A DNA stretch of 64,000 nt, taken from contig JBAZBI010000002.1 of NCBI GenBank assembly GCA_041671545.1, forward strand, positions 124,001 through 188,000. Direction: 5' to 3'. Below, piece after piece: positions 18,030 to 27,032 of this stretch (the stretch's first letter is position 1; the number at the start of each line of letters is the position of its first letter). The DNA is from UBA1563 sp041671545 (GTDB taxonomy: Bacteria > Bacteroidota > Ignavibacteria > Ignavibacteriales > Ignavibacteriaceae). Both the position numbers and the translations under genes were made by a program. A model generated the notes under the pieces. The model saw nothing but the letters and a program-made list of their open reading frames with translations, made no database searches and was not told where the DNA came from.

Positions 18030-18047
18030 AAAAATTGAGAAGTTGAT

Positions 18048-18650
18048 GTGGTAGAAAGTAATATTTCTCAAGAAGAAGTTTTGCTGATTCCCGAGCAAAT
18101 GATAAAACTTTATGCGATGGGCGCTTTTCCAATGACCGACGGAATTACGGGAAAGATCGAATGGTATTGTCCGGAAACCCGTACGATAATTCCCTTAGAT
18201 AATTTTCATCTTCCCCGTTCGCTAAAAAAAATTATTAAAGAGAACCGGTTTGAAATTAAATATGATACCGATTTTCTTTCCGTTGTTAAAAATTGCGGCA
18301 ACAGAGAGGAAACGTGGATTTCAGACGCTTTAATTGCCGCGTATCTTAATTTGCAAAAACTTGGACATATCCATACTGTTGAAGTTTATCAAAATGGAAA
18401 ACTCGTTGGCGGACTTTATGGTGTTACTTACCGCGGCGCCTTTTTTGGTGAATCAATGTTCTCTCTTGTCAGCCAGGCTTCCAAAGTTGCACTGGCTCAT
18501 CTGCTCAATCGTTTAAAAGATAAAAAATTTGTTGTTCTTGATGTGCAATACATAACCGAACACTTGAAGATGTTTGGAGCAAAAGAGATTTCATTTGATG
18601 ATTTTACTTCCCTTTTGCGGAAGGCTTATCTCGTTGAATCCGAATTTTAA
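18048..18650 (+). CDS. aat: Leucyl/phenylalanyl-tRNA--protein transferase
   Basis: A 200-residue Aat, which transfers Leu or Phe from aminoacyl-tRNA to proteins with N-terminal Arg or Lys, marking them for ClpAP through the N-degron pathway. Family signatures include MGAFPMTD, EWYCPETRTIIP, ETWISDALIAAY, VYQNGKLVGGLYGV and GAFFGESMFS. The start is GTG at 18048 with a GAGAAG site upstream. It is slightly shorter than E. coli Aat (234), as in many Bacteroidetes-group members. Only ClpB, not ClpA or ClpS, is encoded in this window. Confidence 0.93.
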   Translation: MVESNISQEEVLLIPEQMIKLYAMGAFPMTDGITGKIEWYCPETRTIIPLDNFHLPRSLKKIIKENRFEIKYDTDFLSVVKNCGNREETWISDALIAAYLNLQKLGHIHTVEVYQNGKLVGGLYGVTYRGAFFGESMFSLVSQASKVALAHLLNRLKDKKFVVLDVQYITEHLKMFGAKEISFDDFTSLLRKAYLVESEF

Positions 18651-18688
18651 CTTCATAATTTTTAAACATAAACTTACCAGAGGTTTTT

Positions 18689-20380
18689 ATGAAACCATTA
18701 CAAGAATTAACGCTAAAACATCTTTTGGGAAACAGCGCAAGCGAGTATAAAGATAGAAAATTATTCGGCTTTGTTGATGGGGAAGTTTTGACTTATGCTA
18801 AATTTAAAACGCAGGTTGATCTTGTTTCTACTTTTCTTTTGGATCAAGGAATTGTACATGGAGACCGCGTTGCTTTGCTAAGCGAGAATTGTCCTCATTG
18901 GGGAGTGGCATATTTCGCCGTAACTTCCATCGGCGCTATTATAGTTCCAATCTTAAATGACTTTCATATATCCGAAATTCATCACATCATTCAGCATTCT
19001 GAAGCGAAGGCAATTTTTGTTTCGGAAAAATTGTATCCGAAAATTGAAGAATACAAATCGGATGAAGACCTAAAAATTATTCTAATCGATGATTTTTCCA
19101 TCATTCAAAAAAATATTTCTAAAGATATTCTAAAAAAGCTAATTGCCGATGGAAGCAAAGAACTGCAAAAGATAAAAAATCTTGTTTTAAAAATTACCGG
19201 ACTCTTGAACGAAAAAGTCTCCGAAGATGACGTTGCTTCAATAATTTACACATCCGGTACAACCGGACACTCAAAAGCGGTTATGCTCACGCACAAAAAT
19301 ATTTTATCCGATGCTATTGCCACAAGAAAATATGTTCCCGAAGAAATTGAATGCCGGATGATCTCTCTTCTACCGCTCGCGCATGTTTACGAATGTACGC
19401 TTGGAATGATCTTTCCAATTTTAATCGGCGGAACAGTTTATTATTTACGGAAGCCGCCAACCGCAGCAGTACTGCTACCGCCCCTGGCGGAGTTAAAACC
19501 GACGGTTTTACTTTCCGTTCCATTAATTATTGAAAAAATGTACAAAGGAAAAATTCTTCCTGAAATTAATAAAAAGAAAATAGTAAAACTTGCTTATAAG
19601 GTTCCTTCATTAAGAAGAGCGATAAACAAAGCAGCCGGCAAAAAATTGATGAAAACGTTCGGCGGAGAATTAAAACTCTTTTGCATCGGCGGTGCGGCGC
19701 TTTCTTCCGATGTTGAATTATTTTTGCGTGAAGCTGAATTTCCTTATTCCATCGGTTACGGTTTAACGGAAACCTCTCCGTTGGTTGCCGGTACGGGCGC
19801 CAAGGATACAAAATATTTGTCTACCGGTCCGGCTTCAATCGGAGCCGAATTAAAAATCGATTCTCCCGATCCCAAAACGGGAGAAGGGGAAATATTAGTA
19901 CGCGGTGCGATGGTGATGAAAGGATATTACAAGGATCCTGAAAAGACAAAAGAAGTTATTTCAAGCGATGGCTGGTTTAGAACAGGCGACCTGGGCTGCT
20001 TTGATAAAGATGGATATCTTTATATTAAAGGACGATTGAAAAATATGATTCTTGGTGCAAGCGGAGAAAATATTTATCCCGAAGCAGTTGAATCAATTAT
20101 TAACCGATCAGAGTATGTACTTGAGTCGATTGTTTTTCAGCAGAACGGACAACTTGCGGCAAGAGTATTTTTAGATTATGAAAAAATTGATGCACACTTT
20201 GAAACACAAAAGAAAACGGAACTCGAACAACGCCAAGTAATTACCGGTCTGCTTGATCAATTGAAGGAGGAAGTTAATAACAGCGTTTCTTCGTTTTCCA
20301 AGATCAGCAAAATGATTGAGCAGGTAAATCCATTTGAAAAAACTCCGACTCAAAAAATAAAACGATATCTTTATGTTTAA
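18689..20380 (+). CDS. AMP-forming long-chain acyl-CoA synthetase
   Basis: A 563-residue ANL-superfamily ligase that activates a fatty acid with ATP and CoA. Visible motifs are the P-loop YTSGTTGHSKAVMLTH (about 188), the GYGLTETSPL adenylate-binding motif (about 355), and the C-terminal hinge and lysine regions (GWFRTGDLGCFDKDGYLYIKG split in two; final PFEKTPTQKIKRY with the catalytic Lys). It lies 38 bp after aat. Chain-length specificity cannot be read from the sequence; FadD/FAA-like ligases are the nearest class. Confidence 0.9.
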   Translation: MKPLQELTLKHLLGNSASEYKDRKLFGFVDGEVLTYAKFKTQVDLVSTFLLDQGIVHGDRVALLSENCPHWGVAYFAVTSIGAIIVPILNDFHISEIHHIIQHSEAKAIFVSEKLYPKIEEYKSDEDLKIILIDDFSIIQKNISKDILKKLIADGSKELQKIKNLVLKITGLLNEKVSEDDVASIIYTSGTTGHSKAVMLTHKNILSDAIATRKYVPEEIECRMISLLPLAHVYECTLGMIFPILIGGTVYYLRKPPTAAVLLPPLAELKPTVLLSVPLIIEKMYKGKILPEINKKKIVKLAYKVPSLRRAINKAAGKKLMKTFGGELKLFCIGGAALSSDVELFLREAEFPYSIGYGLTETSPLVAGTGAKDTKYLSTGPASIGAELKIDSPDPKTGEGEILVRGAMVMKGYYKDPEKTKEVISSDGWFRTGDLGCFDKDGYLYIKGRLKNMILGASGENIYPEAVESIINRSEYVLESIVFQQNGQLAARVFLDYEKIDAHFETQKKTELEQRQVITGLLDQLKEEVNNSVSSFSKISKMIEQVNPFEKTPTQKIKRYLYV

Positions 20381-20456
20381 TTAGGAATTGGGAAAGAAAG
20401 GCAAAAAGAGATATTGAATATCGAGTGTAAGAATTTTACAACTCCTAATTCATAAC

Positions 20457-20534
20457 ATGGTAAACCGGAACCAAATAATTTGGAATGAATGGCTGCATGA
20501 CTGAATGGAAAACATTCATCCATTCATTCATTCG
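20457..20534 (+). repeat. Dispersed palindromic intergenic repeat, copy 1
   Basis: It begins with the 19-mer TGGTAAACCGGAACCAAAT (20458-20476), followed by gaatgaatgg and gactgaatgg, then the inverse ccattcattcattc, giving a hairpin. The same 19-mer (one mismatch) and GAATG/CATTC arms recur inverted at 42403-42500. The gaatggNNgcatgaNtgaatgg unit recurs at 61840. The rest of the 210-bp spacer (20381-20590) holds only a weak inverted repeat (ttaggaattg ... caactcctaa). Confidence 0.75.
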
Positions 20535-20590
20535 TTTTTTTAATCATTTAATATTCTCGCCATTTTGCTCAGAATATTTTTGCAAACCAT

Positions 20591-23197
20591 CTAGTTTATC
20601 CCTGGTAAAGTAAAGAAGAAGGTAGTTCCTTTTTCAAGTTCGCTCTCAACGGAGATCGTCCCTCCGTGCCGTTCGATCATTTCTTTACAAAGTAAAAGTC
20701 CAAGTCCGGTTCCTTTTTCATTTTCTGTTCCCGGAGTTGTAACGGTTGAATCAGTGCGGAATATTTTATGCAGACTATCTTGACCGATTCCCACTCCCGT
20801 ATCTTTTACAGAAATTTTCATCATACCGTTTTCTGCTGCTGCTTTTACATCGATCTTTCCGCCGGATTTTGTGAATTTAATGGCGTTGGCAAGGAGGTTT
20901 TGTAGAATTGATTGCAACATATTTGTGTCGGCTAAAATAAACGCATTCGGTCTGATGTAACTTTCCATTGTAATATTTTTCTTCAGTGCATTGCCGGAAA
21001 GTAACGAAGTAACATCGTTTACCTTTTCGAACAAGCTACATTTTACAGGGGCATACTGCATTCTACCGGTTTGTAAGCGCGACCACTCTAAAAGATTTTC
21101 CAACAATTTAAATTGATTTTTCAAACTATTGTTCATCTCGGCGGCAAACTTTGTAATTTCTTCTTTAGAGAATTCTTCAATTTCAGTAGCGAGTAATTCG
21201 GAGATTCCGAGTAACGCATGAAAGGGGCTTCGCAAATCGTGTGCGATGATTGAAAAAAGTTTATCCTTACTTGCATTCAATTCTTTTAACTGAAGTTCCG
21301 AAGCGGCTAATTCGTCGGCAGCTTTTTTCTTATAAATAGCCATGGCAATTTGAGAAGATACGAACATCAAAATATCTTGTTCCGCTTTCTTGTACCTGGT
21401 TCCCGGCGAATAACTTTGAACAACGAGCACACCGATGATCATATCTTGAATTAGCAGCGGAACGCCAAGCCAATCGATAGAATCTGTTCCGATTTTTTCT
21501 ACTTCACCGGCATCTTCAATTTCCAATAATTTTTCCGGAGTTGCCAGTACCGGACTTTTTTTTCTGAGAACATACTCGGTCAATCCCCGTTTTGGCGGGC
21601 GAGATATTGGCTTTTCGTCATACTCATCTACAAAGTAAGGGAAACTGATCTCGTTCTTTTTTTCATCATACAAAGCAATATAAAAATTTATTGCAGGCAT
21701 GAGGGTTTTAACAGATTCGTGGATCGTTGCATATAAAGCAGCTAAATCAGTTGCCGTGCTTGCGGCTTCAGTTATTTTGAATAACGCTTTCTGTAATCTC
21801 TCTGCATTCTTTCTCCTGGAAATATCGTGAACAACAGCTTGAACATAGTTCTTCCCGGCAAGTTCTATTTTGGTTAAGCTTACTTCGCAATCGAAAGTTT
21901 CACCATTCAATTTTTGATGTTTCCATTCAAAAGTTTGTTGAGTTCCTTTTAATACCGCCGAAATTTTTTCCTGCGCTTTTTCTTTTGAGTTTGATCCGTC
22001 TTCCTGGAGTTCGGGAGACACCTCATACGGTTTCCGTTTAATTATTTCATCTCTTGTTCCCCCAAACATTATTTGGCTAATGGGATTGCAATCAACAAAT
22101 GTTTCTCCCTCCATCAAAAAAATTGCGTCAGCAGATTTTTCATAGAGAGTGCGGAATTTTTGTTCCGAAAGACTGATTTTATCTTCGTCTTCTTTGTGGT
22201 GGGTATAATCTCTAAAAATGCTCAAGAGATAATTTTTCTTTTCGATCTCTATAAATGAATTCGAAATTTCAAACCATGCAACTCTACCGTCTTCAAAAAC
22301 TATACTATGAAGTACGGCATTTTCTGATTCCCTTGTTTCGAATTTCTTTTTATATTTTTCTTGTGCAAGTTCATAATTTCTATCAAGGTAATGAATATAG
22401 AAAGGGTGATTGACGACTTCCGCTTCAGGCCTTTTGAAGAATTCTAAGTAGGCGTCGTTTGCCATAATTACAGTTCCGTTTTCGTCAGTTAAACGAAAAC
22501 CATCGCGAGAGTGTTTCCAAATAGTTTTGAAACGTGCTTCAGATTCTTTTATTCTTAATTCGTCTTTTTTCTTTTCGGTGATATCATCAAAACTCCAAAC
22601 CCTTCCGTGAATATTTTTTCCAAGTTTTTGCGGCTGCGAGTATCGCTCGAAACTTCTTCCGTCTTTAAATTCAATAATATCAAAACTTATCTGTTCGGGG
22701 AATTTATAAAGTTCTTCAACTTTTTGTGAAAACTCTTCCGGGTCTTTTAGTAGCGAAAGAACATGTCCCAATAAAAGTTTGTCGTTTTTAGTTTTTATTA
22801 GATCATCGGGAATACTCCACAAGTCAATAAACTTTTGATTGTAGGTTACTACTTTTCGTTCTTGAGAGATTACGAGAATTGCATCTTTAGTAGATTCAAG
22901 TGTTGCTTGGAGAATGGAAAGGGTTTCGTTCAGTTCCTCTTCGGCACTGTTTTTTGCGGTTATTTCATCTTTGTGGATGCGTATGTTTTTTTCGTAATTC
23001 CTGGCTAAAAAATGTGAGATAATAGCAGCAAAAAAACTTACAGAAAAAATATTGACGATATGACTTTCCCATTTACTCCAGTTAGGGAATATCCACTCCT
23101 TTAATAGTTCGCTAATTGTCATCACGCCAAGCATTACAAAGAAAGTAACACTTAAGATGGATAGCGACCGTTTTAGTTTTTGTGACCGGGTTGCCAT
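20591..23197 (-). CDS. Membrane PAS/GAF sensor histidine kinase
   Basis: An 868-residue kinase with two N-terminal transmembrane helices (about 14-30 and 45-62) and almost no periplasmic loop. Three PAS domains follow (about 85-205, 215-335, 340-465), then a GAF domain (about 470-620; LGVPLLIQDMIIGVLVVQS). HisKA has SIIAHDLRSPFHALLG, and HATPase shows NLLANAIKF, DTGVGIG and GTGLGLLL. There is no receiver, so it must act on a separate regulator, none of which is adjacent. Signals are probably cytoplasmic. HisKA and HATPase segments resemble those of the hybrid kinase at 11861-14890, suggesting a family expansion. Confidence 0.92.
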   Translation of the reverse strand: MATRSQKLKRSLSILSVTFFVMLGVMTISELLKEWIFPNWSKWESHIVNIFSVSFFAAIISHFLARNYEKNIRIHKDEITAKNSAEEELNETLSILQATLESTKDAILVISQERKVVTYNQKFIDLWSIPDDLIKTKNDKLLLGHVLSLLKDPEEFSQKVEELYKFPEQISFDIIEFKDGRSFERYSQPQKLGKNIHGRVWSFDDITEKKKDELRIKESEARFKTIWKHSRDGFRLTDENGTVIMANDAYLEFFKRPEAEVVNHPFYIHYLDRNYELAQEKYKKKFETRESENAVLHSIVFEDGRVAWFEISNSFIEIEKKNYLLSIFRDYTHHKEDEDKISLSEQKFRTLYEKSADAIFLMEGETFVDCNPISQIMFGGTRDEIIKRKPYEVSPELQEDGSNSKEKAQEKISAVLKGTQQTFEWKHQKLNGETFDCEVSLTKIELAGKNYVQAVVHDISRRKNAERLQKALFKITEAASTATDLAALYATIHESVKTLMPAINFYIALYDEKKNEISFPYFVDEYDEKPISRPPKRGLTEYVLRKKSPVLATPEKLLEIEDAGEVEKIGTDSIDWLGVPLLIQDMIIGVLVVQSYSPGTRYKKAEQDILMFVSSQIAMAIYKKKAADELAASELQLKELNASKDKLFSIIAHDLRSPFHALLGISELLATEIEEFSKEEITKFAAEMNNSLKNQFKLLENLLEWSRLQTGRMQYAPVKCSLFEKVNDVTSLLSGNALKKNITMESYIRPNAFILADTNMLQSILQNLLANAIKFTKSGGKIDVKAAAENGMMKISVKDTGVGIGQDSLHKIFRTDSTVTTPGTENEKGTGLGLLLCKEMIERHGGTISVESELEKGTTFFFTLPGIN

Positions 23198-23342
23198 AGC
23201 TTTCTTATAATTAAACTCATCAAGCAGAGAAAATTATTAACCATTAAACGGATCTGAAGCCGTAAAATTAGGTTGACGCTAAATTAAGACAAATATGTTT
23301 TGAAAAAAACATTAAAATGAAATTATTGCTGCCGAACATGGC

Positions 23343-23384
23343 AAAACGAGAACAACGAAACCATGAGCTGATTTCGTTGTTCTC
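23343..23384 (-). terminator. Intrinsic terminator
   Basis: A 13-bp perfect inverted repeat, gagaacaacgaaa (23348-23360) and tttcgttgttctc (23372-23384), lies 28 bp past the stop of the minus-strand gene at 23412. The downstream tract on the minus strand is gttttgc, so the U-run is short. Confidence 0.6.
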
Positions 23385-23411
23385 TTGTAAAGAAATGATT
23401 ATTAAATAATT

Positions 23412-25079
23412 TTAGAAATGATACCCGACCGACATATTCCAATCTCTGAAAGAAGCCACGTCTTCATCAAAAGAAATTTGTACACGCAAACCGGAAGGAT
23501 GTTTTAATTCAAGACCAAGGAAGGTTGATTTCAGCGATTGGAAAGATGAGTTGTTATCATTCGAATTCTTGGAATAGGTTTGGGGATATATAGGATTAGT
23601 TGAAAGAGTCGAATTTTCTATATATGCAATTTCACTTTTATTATAACCGTAGGAATAATTCATTCCGCCCCAAATGGAAATCCATTCAGCCGGAGTATAA
23701 TTAATATATATGGGAAGTGTCAGGGAAACGAAGGTTACTTTTGTTTTTGAAGTGGTAACAAAAAACGGATAATTTGTATAATAAACAACAGACGCAGACT
23801 CTGTTTTACCGAAACTATATCTTTGGTAGCCGGTTTCAATTTTTATTCCGGTCATCAGAAATAAATCCGTAAAGTTTTTTTTAAGAACAAAACCTGGAGT
23901 AAAAGTAAATCCCCAATTTTTATCGGCAAATTTTTGCTCCGAAGAATTACTTGTTGAATTGTGAGACGTTAAAGTTCCGTTATTATAATATTCGTACCTA
24001 TGAAAAGAATCTCCCCCGGTTTTTCCATCGCCGGATGAATAATTAATGCTTGCAGAGACAAAGAAATTACCGTCCAAAGAAAAAAACGAAGTTTTATGCT
24101 GGTAATAATTTTCAAAAGCAAAAATATATGGTTCTGAATGTGTAATATAATTAGTGCTATTTGTAGTGTTGTTTCTAATGCTTGATGAAGTCGGCGTACT
24201 TGAAGAACCATAATATGTGCTATCAATTGATTCTTGATTTGAGTAAGAACTGTTTTTTGTATTTTTGGTCGATTTTTGGTAACTCACTCTTGCAATGTAA
24301 TCCCATTCCTCATTAGCTAAACTTAATTCAAACCCAAATTCAGATGTAGAGTTTTCTTCATTTACTATATAAATTTGGCTTCCGTTGTTTGAGTAATTAT
24401 ATAGAGGAATAGAGTTAGAACTTCTAAGTGAATTATTTAAACTGTTCATGTTAGAATTGTTTAGGGATGTATTAAAAGAAGCAAATAAACCAATCGAACT
24501 TTTTCCCTCCCCGGAAGAAAAGATATTTGACAGCCGGAACGACGTCCTTGCTTCATTAGTTTCCATCTCCTCGTTTGAAGAAGTTGACTCTTGGTAAGTC
24601 TTGTAATAACTGTCTGGATGTCTGTTTTCAGAGGTGATGTCCTTAGTTCCGTTTTGTTTGGAGAGCCCGTTTGAGAACAGGAATAACCATTTAGAGTTTA
24701 GCGCGGTAAAGAGCGTTGCGAATGCAATCGTCGGGTTCTTCCCGGAACCATAATCTTCAATGTTTCCTGACGGAGGATATTCCGGCGTATAGCTCAAGTT
24801 ACTAAATCTTATATCGCCAATATAATAAATGGGTAAAAAAACAGCTCTCTTAAAATCCGCCGCATACGTGCTGTACACAAAACTTCCCGAATAATCGTTT
24901 GCTCTTGCCGGGTTGAATAAGATTTGTGTTGCCGTATCGGGAACAAAAAGTAAGAACTCGTTTGGCAATCCTTGTGAGTGAACCAAAATATTTGGATTGA
25001 AATTTGTCGGACTTAATTGTCCGGATGTGATATTTGAAAGCACAATTAATAACAGAACAGAACACAGCACAGTTTTCAT
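23412..25079 (-). CDS. Exported outer-membrane-type protein, Ser/Asn-rich
   Basis: A 555-residue exported protein with a signal peptide (VLLLIVLSNITSGQ). It is very rich in Ser, Asn, Thr and Tyr with alternating hydrophobic strands and ends in MSVGYHF, a C-terminal aromatic typical of beta-barrel proteins inserted by BamA. No known family motif is seen. It lies 33 bp downstream of the nucleoside phosphorylase on the same strand, but a functional link is not evident. It may be an outer-membrane porin-like or structural protein. Confidence 0.7.
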   Translation of the reverse strand: MKTVLCSVLLLIVLSNITSGQLSPTNFNPNILVHSQGLPNEFLLFVPDTATQILFNPARANDYSGSFVYSTYAADFKRAVFLPIYYIGDIRFSNLSYTPEYPPSGNIEDYGSGKNPTIAFATLFTALNSKWLFLFSNGLSKQNGTKDITSENRHPDSYYKTYQESTSSNEEMETNEARTSFRLSNIFSSGEGKSSIGLFASFNTSLNNSNMNSLNNSLRSSNSIPLYNYSNNGSQIYIVNEENSTSEFGFELSLANEEWDYIARVSYQKSTKNTKNSSYSNQESIDSTYYGSSSTPTSSSIRNNTTNSTNYITHSEPYIFAFENYYQHKTSFFSLDGNFFVSASINYSSGDGKTGGDSFHRYEYYNNGTLTSHNSTSNSSEQKFADKNWGFTFTPGFVLKKNFTDLFLMTGIKIETGYQRYSFGKTESASVVYYTNYPFFVTTSKTKVTFVSLTLPIYINYTPAEWISIWGGMNYSYGYNKSEIAYIENSTLSTNPIYPQTYSKNSNDNNSSFQSLKSTFLGLELKHPSGLRVQISFDEDVASFRDWNMSVGYHF

Positions 25080-25112
25080 AAGATCCCCATTTTTGTTTGT
25101 GAATGAAAAACT

Positions 25113-26417
25113 TTAATCCATAATCAATTTTATTAGTTTTTGTTTTTTCGGTTTGTCGTCGGTAACCCTTAAAGCATTAATAATTCTTTTTTCAGCATCA
25201 TTAAGAACATTTTTTTTATCAGTAAAAAGCTCGGCTATAATTTCGCCTTTTACTAATTTATCTCCAAGTTTTTTATGAAAAATAATTCCGGCTTTCGGAT
25301 CGATAACATCTTCTTTTTTCAATCTACCTGCGCCAAGCTCTAAAGCGGCAACTCCGATTTGATAGGTGTCAATTGCAGAAACAAATCCTTCTGTTTTACT
25401 TTTTACTATTAATTTGTGTTTCGATTTTGGATATTTCCCAGGTTCGTGTAAATAGCTAACATCGCCACCCTGCAGTTTTACAAGCTCAACAAACTTTTCA
25501 AATGCTTTTCCGTTTGCAATAAGTTCTTTCGAAAGTTTAATTCCATCTTCAATTGATTTTGCTTTTCCACCGAGATAAATCATAGCGCCGGAAAGAGTAA
25601 AGCTTACTTCGCATAAATCGGGAACAACTTCTCCCCGCAATATTTTAATTGATTCCAACACTTCAAACCAGTTGCCAATGTAATTACCAAGCGGCTGATT
25701 CATGTCGGTTATAAACGCAATGACTTTTTTATCGAACGCTTTTGCCGTGTTCAACAATGATTGCGCAAGTTCCTTTGCATCAGAAAATTTTTGCATGAAT
25801 GCGCCGCTGCCGGTTTTTACATCAAGAACAAGTCCGTCAATTCCTTCGGCAAGTTTTTTACTCATTATGCTTCCGGTGATAAGCGGAATTGATTCCACCG
25901 TTGCGGTTACGTCACGCAAAGCGTAAATCAATTTATCCGCGGGAGCGATTTCTTTCGTTTGTCCGATTAAAACCAAACCGCATTTCTTTAAAACTTTTTT
26001 ATAATCGCTCAAAGAAAGATTTGTGCTGTAACCGGGGATTGCTTCGAGTTTATCGAGCGTTCCGCCGGTATGTCCAAGTCCTCTGCCGGAGATCATCGGA
26101 ACATTTACTCCCGCCGCAGCGGCAATCGGCGCAATGATAAGAGAAGTTTTATCTCCTACTCCACCGGTAGAATGTTTATCGATCTTTATTCCTTTGATGG
26201 AAGAAAGATCAATTACTTTTCCGCTGTAGAGCATTGCTTCGGTAAGTGCGGCAGTTTCGGTTGTGTTCATTCCTTTTAAATAAACCGCCATAAGAAAAGC
26301 AGAGAATTGGTAATCGGGAATTTTATTTTTTGTGTATGATGAAACTAAAAAGAGAACCTCTTCTTTTGAAAGAGATTCTCCATTACGTTTTTTGCGGATA
26401 AGTTCGATTGTGTTCAT
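25113..26417 (-). CDS. Pyrimidine-nucleoside (thymidine) phosphorylase
   Basis: A 434-residue enzyme that converts thymidine or uridine plus phosphate to base and (deoxy)ribose 1-phosphate. The family signature KIDKHSTGGVGDKTSLIIAP is present, as are the phosphate-binding SGRGLGHTGGTLDKLE and the catalytic region SIPLITGSIMSKKLAEG. Length equals Pdp/DeoA (433-440). The ATG at 26417 lies 7 bp after the toxin gene stop, with no clear ribosome binding site, so it is probably translationally coupled to the toxin-antitoxin transcript. DeoA versus Pdp specificity cannot be separated by eye. Confidence 0.92.
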   Translation of the reverse strand: MNTIELIRKKRNGESLSKEEVLFLVSSYTKNKIPDYQFSAFLMAVYLKGMNTTETAALTEAMLYSGKVIDLSSIKGIKIDKHSTGGVGDKTSLIIAPIAAAAGVNVPMISGRGLGHTGGTLDKLEAIPGYSTNLSLSDYKKVLKKCGLVLIGQTKEIAPADKLIYALRDVTATVESIPLITGSIMSKKLAEGIDGLVLDVKTGSGAFMQKFSDAKELAQSLLNTAKAFDKKVIAFITDMNQPLGNYIGNWFEVLESIKILRGEVVPDLCEVSFTLSGAMIYLGGKAKSIEDGIKLSKELIANGKAFEKFVELVKLQGGDVSYLHEPGKYPKSKHKLIVKSKTEGFVSAIDTYQIGVAALELGAGRLKKEDVIDPKAGIIFHKKLGDKLVKGEIIAELFTDKKNVLNDAEKRIINALRVTDDKPKKQKLIKLIMD

Positions 26418-26423
26418 ATAATT

Positions 26424-26702
26424 TTAATAATGGTATCGTGCTTGAATAAAATCGATTCGTTCATTGCTAACCACATAAACAATTCGGTGTTCTTGGGTTA
26501 ATCTGCGCGACCAGGCTCCGGCTAGTAAATATTTTAGCGGTTCGGGTTTTCCAATTCCTTCAAATGGATTTCGCATTACTGCTTCAATAATATCAAACGC
26601 ACGAATAGCTACTCTCCGATCTATTTGAATCCAAAACTTTAAGTCTTCTCTAAATTCCGTATGAAATACAGCCTTGCGTTCTTGCTTAGTTTTCTTTTCC
26701 AA
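26424..26702 (-). CDS. YoeB-family mRNA-interferase toxin
   Basis: A 92-residue protein of the Txe/YoeB family, ribosome-dependent mRNases neutralised by a YefM antitoxin. Conserved features are FREDLKFWIQIDRR, the central PFEGIGKPEPLKY, and the C-terminal AWSRRLTQEHRIVYVV and ARYHY, which carry the catalytic Glu, Arg, His and terminal Tyr of YoeB. The start is TTG at 26702, overlapping the antitoxin stop by 17 bp; no ATG is nearby. The C-terminal RYHY is intact, so the toxin looks functional. Confidence 0.92.
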   Translation of the reverse strand: MEKKTKQERKAVFHTEFREDLKFWIQIDRRVAIRAFDIIEAVMRNPFEGIGKPEPLKYLLAGAWSRRLTQEHRIVYVVSNERIDFIQARYHY

Positions 26703-26976
26703 AGCGTAAATCTTTTTTCAGTTGTTCCACTGTTTGAGTTTTTCGTGTTTTCGATTTTGCCCGGTTGTAAGCCGTTAAAAGCCGCTCTGCATTTTTGGGT
26801 GAGCGCAAGAGATGCGCTGTTTCTAAAAGCGAAGCTAATTCTTCGGCAGAAATTAAAGCGACTTTTTCCGATCTTCTCCGGTTGATAATTACTATCTCGT
26901 TATTATCGTAAACCTTAGAGAGAAGTTCTGCTAAGTTTGCTCTTGCCTGTGTATACGTTGCCGTTGTTGTTGTCAT
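26686..26976 (-). CDS. YefM/Phd-family antitoxin
   Basis: A 96-residue Phd/YefM antitoxin. The N-terminal domain (TYTQARANLAELLSKVYD, IVIINRRRSEKVALISAEE) is the DNA-binding dimer fold. The C-terminal part is an acidic/basic region that wraps the toxin. The ATG at 26976 is chosen; an upstream in-frame extension to 27030 would run through the operator. Toxin and antitoxin genes overlap in the usual antitoxin-first order. Paired TGTACA sites 15 bp upstream predict autorepression. Confidence 0.93.
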   Translation of the reverse strand: MTTTTATYTQARANLAELLSKVYDNNEIVIINRRRSEKVALISAEELASLLETAHLLRSPKNAERLLTAYNRAKSKTRKTQTVEQLKKDLRFGKEN

Positions 26977-26990
26977 AATTCTTTTTTTAT

Positions 26991-27009
26991 TGTACAGACT
27001 TAATGTACA
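26991..27009 (-). promoter_or_regulatory. YefM-type operator, paired TGTACA palindromes
   Basis: Two TGTACA hexamers (26991-26996 and 27004-27009), centre to centre 13 bp, lie 15 bp upstream of the antitoxin ATG. TGTACA is the core recognised by E. coli YefM in its long and short operator palindromes. The placement and paired arrangement support autoregulation of this locus. Confidence 0.75.
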
Positions 27010-27032
27010 GAAAATAAAACAAAAGGACAATC

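Noticed and set aside
20478..20500. Sigma-54-like TGG...TGC at the first repeat copy
   Set aside because: GG to GC spacing is 11, not 10, and it falls inside the dispersed repeat.
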